Origin: an uncultured Lactobacillus sp.
GTDB taxonomy: Bacteria; Bacillota; Bacilli; Lactobacillales; Lactobacillaceae
Direction: 5' to 3'
Length of the DNA stretch: 36,018 bases
Assembly: GCF_944327175.1 (NCBI RefSeq)
Contig: NZ_CALVGT010000041.1
Location: forward strand, 1-36,018
Below the pieces are notes generated by a model. The model was given only the letters and a program-made list of their open reading frames with translations, had not been told where the DNA came from and did not search any database. Both the position numbers and the translations under genes were made by a program. Shown piece after piece: positions 30,895 through 36,018 of the stretch (position 1 is its first letter; every line of letters begins with the position of its first letter).

Positions 30895-30920
30895 AGAAAG
30901 CCACCTCAGACAGTGGCTCT
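30895..30920 (-). terminator. Hairpin between walR and walK
   Basis: On the minus strand AGAGCCAC and GTGGCTTT pair around TGTCTGAG, followed by CTTTAT, about 8 bases after the walR stop. A modest stem in an intercistronic gap would attenuate walK relative to walR. Confidence 0.55.
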
Positions 30921-30926
30921 AAAAAA

Positions 30927-31655
30927 TTATTCTTCTGTTTGCTGCTTGACGAAGTAGCCGACTCCCCGCCGGGTAACCAAAATCTTAGGCCGGACAGGGT
31001 TGTCCTCGATCTTTTCCCGCAAGCGGTGAACCGTTACGTCAACAGTCCGGACGTCGCCGAAGTAGTCGTAGCCCCAGACCGTCTGCAAGAGGTGCTCTCT
31101 GGTCATAACCTGGTCCATATGCTGGGCCATGTAGTAGAGCAGCTCGAATTCCCGGTGGGTCAGTTCGATCTTTTCCCCGTTCTTTTCGACCAGGTAGGCA
31201 TCCGGCTTGATCAGCAAGTTGCCAATCTGGATGTCATTGCTTTCCTGTTCTTTTTCCTTTTGCTGGTTGACCTCCACTGCCTTCTTGACAATATCCCGGC
31301 GGCGCAGGTTGGCCTTGACCCGGGCCACCAGTTCGCGGTTGGAGAAAGGCTTGGTCACGTAGTCGTCCGCCCCCATTTCCAGGCCGAGGACCTTATCAAT
31401 CTCCCCGCCCTTCGCGGTAACCATGATGATCGGCATGTCGTGGGTCTGGCGGACTTCCCGGGCTACTTCCAGCCCGTCTTTCTTCGGAAGCATTAAGTCT
31501 AAAATCATTAAGTCAGGGTTGTATTCTTCAACCTTCTCGACAGCTTCCTCGCCGTCATAAGCAGTCTCTACATCAAAACCCTCTTTGGTCAAGTTAAACT
31601 TGATGATATCGGAAATCGGCTTTTCGTCGTCAACGACGAGAATTTTTTTAGGCAT
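30927..31655 (-). CDS. walR: Response regulator WalR (VicR/YycF)
   Basis: The second of two adjacent ATGs (31655) has the better spacing to GGAGG, giving 242 aa. The receiver domain (2-115) has the acidic pocket DDE at 9-11, phospho-acceptor Asp53 and Lys102 in TKPFS. An OmpR/PhoB winged helix (about 140-238) follows, with [33 protein letters not shown] and RGVGYFV. WalR binds TGTWAH direct repeats and controls wall hydrolases; it is essential in most Firmicutes. It heads the walRKHIJ operon. Confidence 0.98.
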   Translation of the reverse strand: MPKKILVVDDEKPISDIIKFNLTKEGFDVETAYDGEEAVEKVEEYNPDLMILDLMLPKKDGLEVAREVRQTHDMPIIMVTAKGGEIDKVLGLEMGADDYVTKPFSNRELVARVKANLRRRDIVKKAVEVNQQKEKEQESNDIQIGNLLIKPDAYLVEKNGEKIELTHREFELLYYMAQHMDQVMTREHLLQTVWGYDYFGDVRTVDVTVHRLREKIEDNPVRPKILVTRRGVGYFVKQQTEE

Positions 31656-31678
31656 CATAGACCTCCTTCACTTTCCCT

Positions 31679-31684
31679 ATTATA
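31679..31684 (-). promoter_or_regulatory. -10 of the wal operon
   Basis: A perfect TATAAT on the minus strand lies 24 bases upstream of the walR start. A small palindrome, TTACA-ATTAA-TGTAA, lies about 35 bases farther upstream. No strong -35 is present. Confidence 0.6.
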
Positions 31685-31781
31685 CTTGATTTGTTCGCGA
31701 AATTAAAAAAATTACAATTAATGTAAAAAAGAAGATTGCTTTTGCTGAGATTTATGGCATAATAAAAGTGTTAGTTGACAC

Positions 31782-31854
31782 GGGTCGTTAGCTCAGCTGG
31801 CAGAGCACCGGACTCTTAATCCGGGTGTCCAGGGTTCGATCCCCTGACGACCCA
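31782..31854 (+). tRNA. tRNA-Lys (anticodon CTT)
   Basis: The 73-base sequence folds as a cloverleaf: acceptor GGGTCGT/ACGACCC, D-arm GCTC-AGCTGGCA-GAGC, anticodon stem CCGGA/TCCGG with loop CTCTTAA (anticodon CTT, reading AAG), T-arm with GGTTCGATCC, discriminator A. CCA is not encoded. A CATAAT/TTGCTT promoter-like pair lies about 15 bases upstream and a terminator follows. Confidence 0.97.
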
Positions 31855-31862
31855 TCATCCCT

Positions 31863-31891
31863 AAGCACTGCATCTGCAGTGCTTTTTTATT
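31863..31891 (+). terminator. Terminator of tRNA-Lys
   Basis: AAGCACTGCA and TGCAGTGCTT pair with a 2-base centre, followed by TTTTATTTT. Confidence 0.88.
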
Positions 31892-31913
31892 TTACAGCAA
31901 GCGGAGACTTTTT

Positions 31914-32690
31914 ATGAGCAAAAAGACCTACTATTACCACAGCGAAAGCGAGGACCTGGTCAGTTCCGCCCAGCAAGACTTCCAGCTCCCGGACGATTAC
32001 CAGGTCTTCCGGAAAGGAATGGCTTGGCGGATTTGGAGTGGTTTAGTCCGCAGCCTGGCCTGCGCCTTTGCCTAGCTCTATTCTCGCCTCTTTTTGCTGG
32101 TTAGGGTCAAAGGCAAGAAAAAATTGCGTCCCTTTAAAAAGCAGGGCTACTTTGTCTACGGCAATCATACCCAGATGCTGGGCGACCCCTTCACGCCCAT
32201 GACCATCGTCAACCCCTACCGCTACTATGCCCTGGCTGCCCAAGCCAACTGGGGAATTCCTTTTTTAGGCAAATACGTGATCCCGGCAGCTGGCCTACCG
32301 GTCGGGAAAAACATCAAGCAGTCCATCAGCCTGCTTAAAGACGTCAAATACGCCTATGAAGAAAAAAAGGCTGCTATCGTTATCTACCCGGAAGCCCATC
32401 TTTGGCCCTACTACACCAAGATCCGTCCTTTCCCGGCAACCAGCTTCAACTTCCCGGTCAGCTTAAAAGCCCCTTCTTTTGCCATGACAACCACTTACCA
32501 GCCCTGCCGCTGGCGCCAGCGGCCGAAAATCACGGTCTACATCGACGGTCCCTTTTACCCAGATAAGAGTTTGGGCAAGAAGGCAGCCCAGGAAAAGCTG
32601 CATGATGATATCGCCAAAAGCATGCGGGAGCGAGCAGAACTGAACACTTGCGAATATTGCTCGTATGTTAAAATTGACAGTAAGAACTAG
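31914..32690 (+). pseudogene. Lysophospholipid-type acyltransferase with an in-frame amber stop
   Basis: An ATG at 31914 behind GGAGA opens a frame that stops at TAG (32073-32075, codon 54) and continues in the same frame to 32690, 258 codons in all. The part after the stop has the PlsC-like acyl acceptor motif FVYGNHTQMLGDPF (a spaced H-D pair), a GIPFLGKYVIPAAGLPVGK segment and the IYPEAHLWPYY motif. The part before it matches the N-terminus expected for such a protein. A single base change would restore it. Downstream translation from an internal TTG at 32094 is possible but would lack the N-terminal 60 residues. Neighbours suggest glycolipid acylation. Confidence 0.8.
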
Positions 32691-32718
32691 GATTTTTTCT
32701 ACTAAGGAGGCAAAAGCC

Positions 32719-33543
32719 ATGAACTTTCTTTTTTGCGGTGACCACAACGCTGAAAGAGGCGTGCTGATTGCCGTCTTATCCCTGCTCAAAGCCGAATGCG
32801 GCGAAGAGGTTCACGTCTACATCCTAACCATGAGGGCCAAGAGCAAATCTAGGTCCTTCAAGCCTTTCAGCCAGCACGCGGCTGACTTCATCCGCTCCCT
32901 CATCGTGGCTGACAATCCTAACAGCAGCCTGGAACTGATCGACTGCACCGAAAACTTCATCAAGGAGCCGCCAACTGCCAATATGGGCACCCGCTTCACC
33001 CCATACGCCATGCTCCGGCTTTTTGCCGACGAACTGCCGCAGATTCCTGACCAGATCCTCTACCTGGACGACGACGTGATCATCCGCCGGCCGGTTGACC
33101 AATTCTACACCCAGGACTTGACCGGAACTGAACTGGTTGGGGTCCTGGACTACTTCGGCCGCTTCTTCTTCCACAATCAAAAGAAGCTTTTTGACTACTT
33201 GAATTCCGGGGTCCTGCTCTTGAACATGCCGGAAATCAAGCGGACCGGCCTCTTTAAACGGGTCCGTCACCTAATGCAGGTTAAGCAGATGTTCCTGCCT
33301 GACCAGACGGCCATCAACAAATTGGCCAAGGAAAAGCGGATTGCCCCGCGCAAGTACAATGAGCAATACGCCCTCCAGGACGACACGGTCATCCAGCACT
33401 TCACCACCAGCTTCCGCTTCTGGCCCTACTTTAGAACCCAAACGGTCAAGCCTTGGGACGTGGAACGGGTCCACAGCGTCTTGCACTTGCATGAGTACGA
33501 TGACTTGTTAAACGAATATCTCAAGTTAAAAGATCAACTATAG
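32719..33543 (+). CDS. Glycosyltransferase family 8 protein
   Basis: The start is the ATG at 32719 behind AAGGAGG; the open frame extends upstream into the acyltransferase. The 274-aa enzyme has an N-terminal nucleotide-binding half with CGDHNAERGVLIAVLSLL, the metal-binding LYLDDDVII (Asp117-119), NSGVLLLNM (162-170) and LPDQTAINKL, all GT8 hallmarks, and a C-terminal His-containing HSVLHLHEY. GT8 enzymes add galactose or glucose from UDP-sugars with retention. It lies between two acyltransferases, suggesting a glycolipid or wall-polymer lipid anchor. The acceptor is unknown. Confidence 0.9.
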   Translation: MNFLFCGDHNAERGVLIAVLSLLKAECGEEVHVYILTMRAKSKSRSFKPFSQHAADFIRSLIVADNPNSSLELIDCTENFIKEPPTANMGTRFTPYAMLRLFADELPQIPDQILYLDDDVIIRRPVDQFYTQDLTGTELVGVLDYFGRFFFHNQKKLFDYLNSGVLLLNMPEIKRTGLFKRVRHLMQVKQMFLPDQTAINKLAKEKRIAPRKYNEQYALQDDTVIQHFTTSFRFWPYFRTQTVKPWDVERVHSVLHLHEYDDLLNEYLKLKDQL

Positions 33544-33606
33544 TTACACGTGAAACTTACAGGTATCATAGAGGTTAAATGAAAAACAAATAGGAAGGTA
33601 TACAAG

Positions 33607-34476
33607 ATGATTATTGGTGACCACCGCCTGGACGTCATCCACAATATCGAGCTCGCCGCAAACAACCGCGACTTTACGGCGAAAACCGAAATCGGCGACC
33701 CGCAAATGTCTATGGAAGAGCGGGTTAAGCTGGTTGAGGACTTCTGGGCCAAGCAGGATAAGTTCAAGACTAAGGCAGAAGGCCTAGCCGGCAACCTGAT
33801 CTTGCAGGTTTTGACGCAGAAATTTTTTGGCAAGATTCAGGTAACAGGCTTAGACAAGCTGCAGCACCTGGCTAAGGGCGGGGCCATCGTGACCGCCAAC
33901 CACTTCAACCAGGTCGATGCCTTAGCCGTCAACCGCCTAGCCCAAAAGGCCCACCACCGGATGGAAATCGTAATTGAGGACACCAATTTGAAGCTGCCGG
34001 GCTTCTTCAGCTTCATCATGAACAATATGGGGTCCATTCCCCTGGTGCAAAGTCCCAACTACATTGGGCGAGAATTCATCCATCACCTCAGCCACGCCTT
34101 CAACAAGGGCCACTGGGTCTTGATTTTCCCTGAACAGGAGATGTGGTGGAACTATCGCAAGCCAAGAAAGCCTCAGCGCGGGGCCTACTACTTCGCGGCT
34201 AAGTGCAACGTGCCGATTATTTCAACTTTTGTGGAGATTCAAGACCTGCCAGAAGTTGAAAAAGATAACGAGCACTTTTACCAAACGCGCTATACCCTGC
34301 ACATTTTGGGGGTGCTGTATCCGGACCCAACCAAGTCGGTAAACTTTAACGCGACGGACTTGATGGAAAAGGACTATACCTTGAAGGTGCAGGCTTTTGA
34401 AGACTGCTACCATAAGAAGCTGGACTACGACTTCACTCCATGGGATATCGCCGGCTGGCGCGGTGAAGACGATTAA
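33607..34476 (+). CDS. 1-acyl-glycerol-3-phosphate acyltransferase-like protein (PlsC fold)
   Basis: The 289-aa protein has the HX4D catalytic motif in TANHFNQVDAL (His99, Asp104), GSIPLV (about 132-137) and FPEQEMWWNYRKPR (Glu176), the motifs of LPLAT acyltransferases. An N-terminal 70-residue extension (MEERVKLVEDFW) is not part of the core domain. No membrane helix is strong. Its paralogue at 31914 is interrupted, so this may now be the only working copy. Probably acylates a glycolipid or lysolipid; the substrate is inferred from context. The ATG follows GGAAGG. Confidence 0.88.
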   Translation: MIIGDHRLDVIHNIELAANNRDFTAKTEIGDPQMSMEERVKLVEDFWAKQDKFKTKAEGLAGNLILQVLTQKFFGKIQVTGLDKLQHLAKGGAIVTANHFNQVDALAVNRLAQKAHHRMEIVIEDTNLKLPGFFSFIMNNMGSIPLVQSPNYIGREFIHHLSHAFNKGHWVLIFPEQEMWWNYRKPRKPQRGAYYFAAKCNVPIISTFVEIQDLPEVEKDNEHFYQTRYTLHILGVLYPDPTKSVNFNATDLMEKDYTLKVQAFEDCYHKKLDYDFTPWDIAGWRGEDD

Positions 34477-34484
34477 TAAAATAA

Positions 34485-34523
34485 GCAAAAAACGCAGAGC
34501 ATCGAGGTGCTCTGCGTTTTGCT
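34485..34523 (+). terminator. Bidirectional terminator after the acyltransferase
   Basis: GCAAAAAACGCAGAGCA and TGCTCTGCGTTTTGC pair around TCGAGG, with T-runs on both strands. It also lies just past the end of the minus-strand ORF at 34526. Confidence 0.85.
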
Positions 34524-34525
34524 TT

Positions 34526-34828
34526 CTATTCAACTTTTTCTAGTAATTTACTGTCGACGATTTTCTCGATTTGCGCTACATCTTCGTTAGAAAGCTTGAA
34601 TCCTTTTTCCTGCAAGATGGCAACAATTGAATTAATGATGTTCTGCTTTTCCTGATCAGAAAAGCCAATCCGGCGGTACAGGGCAACGTAGTCTGCAAGA
34701 ACTTGCTCTACTATAGTAACAATTTGCTCTAGCTTTCGGTTCTTTACATGGATTCGCCTTAAGATAGTTAACAAGGCGAGGCTAGCGAGCCAGATGGCAA
34801 ACGCAATTAATTCTGGATATACACTTAT
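34526..34828 (-). CDS. Holin-like small membrane protein (LL-H phage holin type), start uncertain
   Basis: The frame ends at 34526 and codes a charged helical C-terminal half (EQIVTIVEQVLADYVALYRR, then SDQEKQNIINSIVAIL and KLSNEDVAQIEKIVDSKL) that resembles the cytoplasmic part of LL-H-type phage holins. A membrane helix (PELIAFAIWLASLALLTIL) lies upstream in frame. The only well-placed ribosome binding site, GGAGGTG, sits about 10 bases before an in-frame ATA at 34828. No ATG or GTG is in frame; a TTG at 34774 would remove most of the helix. No other phage gene is nearby, so this is either a remnant, a domesticated holin, or a gene with a non-standard start. Confidence 0.5.
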   Translation of the reverse strand: MSVYPELIAFAIWLASLALLTILRRIHVKNRKLEQIVTIVEQVLADYVALYRRIGFSDQEKQNIINSIVAILQEKGFKLSNEDVAQIEKIVDSKLLEKVE

Positions 34829-34899
34829 ATGCTTTTCACCTCCGTCCTTTTTAGAATGTGCTAAAATTAGAATATAAATTATTTTTCTAAGAGGTACTT

Positions 34900-35469
34900 A
34901 TGGATACTACCGAGAGCATAACATTTACTAGCAAGCTAACATTCTGGGATAAGTTTAAATGCTTTTATTTGCTGCACCTTTACAGTCTTATTTCTTTATA
35001 TAACATAAAAAAATGGCAAAGAATATTAGGGCATCTAATTTACATTTTTATTTGTATTATCGTAGCTATCACACTTTTTTCAGACGCTGACCTTGGCCCG
35101 AAACTTTTCGATATTTTCTGCTTTCTCTCTTTTTTCTGGATGCCCGCAATAACATCGTTTAAAGTTGCGAGAAACATTCCTAACAACGTACAACTTATTC
35201 TTACCCCGGGAAACGCAACTGAGACCTCTAATACCCCAAGTTTAAAGGTTCGTTATTCTGATACCAGAATTGACCGCTTCAAAAATGCAATCTTATTTGA
35301 CACCACTAATTTCTACATCATCATATACTACAACAACGTAGCAAATAAGAGAGTGCAATTAGTATATAGCATAATTTCTAAAAAGCAAAACAATAACATA
35401 TTGGCAAAATTCAACTTTGTTAAAACAATTTCTCCAGACCTTAAAAAAATAATCAAACTGCATATCTAA
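34900..35469 (+). CDS. Hypothetical two-helix membrane protein, 189 aa
   Basis: The ATG follows AGAGGT. The protein has two membrane helices (about 43-60 and 66-85), a positively charged first cytoplasmic segment and a C-terminal domain of about 100 residues rich in beta-type sequence (LKVRYSDTRIDRFKNAILFDTTNFYIIIYY), a layout seen in YcxB-like proteins. The gene is very AT-rich with Asn/Ile-rich composition, unlike core genes, suggesting recent acquisition. A TATAAA box lies about 27 bases upstream. Neighbouring mini-genes suggest an accessory or bacteriocin-type locus, but function is unknown. Confidence 0.6.
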   Translation: MDTTESITFTSKLTFWDKFKCFYLLHLYSLISLYNIKKWQRILGHLIYIFICIIVAITLFSDADLGPKLFDIFCFLSFFWMPAITSFKVARNIPNNVQLILTPGNATETSNTPSLKVRYSDTRIDRFKNAILFDTTNFYIIIYYNNVANKRVQLVYSIISKKQNNNILAKFNFVKTISPDLKKIIKLHI

Positions 35470-35492
35470 ACATTGTTATTACCGATTCAATA

Positions 35493-35666
35493 TTATTCTA
35501 CTGCTAGTGCTCCAGAGGAAAATAGTAGCTGAGCAAGATACAATAATCCTGCAGCAGTCCCACCCGTAGAAATGGATAAACCCACAAATGCTGAAACTGC
35601 GGTAACTACCAGAATCCCGGTTAGAATAGCCCACGCATTTGTATTAGTCTGAAGCTTAAGTTTCAG
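35493..35666 (-). CDS. Hydrophobic 57-residue mini-protein, apparent CTG start
   Basis: A 57-codon open frame ends at 35493, just beyond the converging 189-aa gene. It has AAAGGA six bases before a CTG at 35666, and an in-frame stop four codons further upstream, so no ATG, GTG or TTG is available. The product has a basic start (KLKLQ), two hydrophobic helices (AWAILTGILVVTAV and AAGLLYLAQLLFSSGAL) separated by a Gly-rich SISTGGT turn, and ends AVE. This suits a small membrane peptide or an unmodified or circular bacteriocin. CTG starts are rare, so the call is tentative. Confidence 0.4.
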   Translation of the reverse strand: MKLKLQTNTNAWAILTGILVVTAVSAFVGLSISTGGTAAGLLYLAQLLFSSGALAVE

Positions 35667-35682
35667 AAAAATTCCTTTCTAT

Positions 35683-35690
35683 GCTATAAT
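35683..35690 (+). promoter_or_regulatory. Extended -10 promoter of a predicted small RNA
   Basis: TGC-TATAAT (35682-35690) is an extended -10 element. The transcript would start near 35697. Confidence 0.5.
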
Positions 35691-35696
35691 TAGGCA

Positions 35697-35809
35697 TAGG
35701 AAAATGCCCTTGCTGGAACAAGAGCCTTCGCAGAACCGTTAATAGCGGTGGCATTAATAATAATTAGCTAAAAAGCCGTGAACTTGCCAAAGTAATCAGC
35801 GGCTTTTTT
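35697..35809 (+). ncRNA. Predicted structured small RNA of about 113 nt
   Basis: After an extended -10 promoter the sequence can fold as a three-way junction: AATGCC (35703-35708) with GGCATT (35750-35755), CTTG/CAAG hairpin (35709-35722), ACCG/CGGT hairpin (35735-35749). It ends in a hairpin AAGCCG/CGGCTT (35773-35778, 35800-35805) followed by TTTTTT. No ORF lies within it. The terminator arms are also usable on the other strand, so a leader RNA for the minus-strand mini-ORF is an alternative reading. Type I antitoxin RNA is one possible role. I cannot name a family. Confidence 0.45.
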
Positions 35810-35986
35810 CTACTCTAAGTCAAGTGTTATCAACGATTTTAGGCAATTTTATTTTGAAATAAGGGCCTAATCGGGAAATAGCTCCTGGAGAATCAAGTCA
35901 AATATCTGATTTAGGGCATGATAAATACAGCCACCTTCTGTAATTTCAAAAAAGAGGCTGTTATAATATCTATTGGATCAATTTTT

Positions 35987-36018
35987 ATGACAAAAGTCTT
36001 TGGTTATGTTTGGCTACG
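35987..36018 (+). CDS. Start of an unidentified rightward gene
   Basis: An ATG at 35987 opens MTKVFGYVWL, running off the window. A TATAAT lies at 35962-35967. The VFGYV start recalls serine recombinases, but too little is visible to assign it. Confidence 0.25.
   Translation, partial: MTKVFGYVWL

Noticed and set aside
34526-36018. Calling the right end a prophage
   Set aside because: Only one holin-like frame is present; no lysin, capsid, integrase or attachment site was seen.

Overview
The window looks like a chromosomal segment of Lactobacillus delbrueckii or a close relative. The signs are a complete WalRKHIJ-HtrA-RlmH block in lactobacillal order, GC-rich third codon positions in the core genes, AGGAGG-type ribosome binding sites and TATAAT promoters. 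The species assignment is inferred from style and gene content, not from a database match.

Layout. 1-300: start of an IS110-type transposase and its leader, read leftwards. 325-6755: a small membrane protein, a membrane GGDEF/EAL protein, a LysM-NlpC/P60 wall hydrolase, an HNH endonuclease and a 44-residue basic protein, all on the minus strand. 7348-10121: an SLC13/ArsB-NhaD-like anion permease, then lemA-htpX. 10124-15146: an AT-richer island bounded by a near-perfect 60-bp direct repeat that contains the htpX terminator. It holds an Rgg-type regulator facing a five-gene unit (ABC ATPase, two ABC-2 permeases, a 50-residue peptide, a stand-alone YcaO enzyme). 15372-16212: an AT-rich pair, a secreted cationic protein and a two-helix membrane protein, resembling effector plus immunity. 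16256-18604: an MFS drug exporter with an AraC regulator. 18744-20941: a TPP riboswitch controlling an ECF ATPase and EcfT pair. 21074-22935: two flavin split-barrel proteins, one behind an FNR-like box, and a WYL regulator. 22971-23355: a broken XRE regulator. 23471-31655: rlmH, a DnaA-box-containing gap, htrA and the walRKHIJ operon. 31782-34476: tRNA-Lys and a glycolipid-type cluster (an acyltransferase with an in-frame stop, a GT8 glycosyltransferase, a second acyltransferase). 34526-36018: an accessory tail with a holin-like ORF and a hydrophobic mini-ORF that both lack standard start codons, a membrane protein, a predicted structured small RNA and the start of a rightward gene.

How the parts work together. 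The Wal block is the essential cell-wall stress system: WalK senses, WalR regulates, WalH and WalI are membrane modulators, WalJ and HtrA are accessory. The LysM-P60 hydrolase is the kind of gene WalR controls and has a WalR-like box in front of it. The most interesting unit is the Rgg/YcaO island: a peptide gene, a modification enzyme, an exporter and a quorum-type regulator, with a readthrough hairpin between the abundant peptide and its enzyme. It has the architecture of an uncharacterised RiPP system, but the peptide has no cysteine and no E1-like, TfuA or dehydrogenase partner is present, so the chemistry cannot be inferred from known azole systems.
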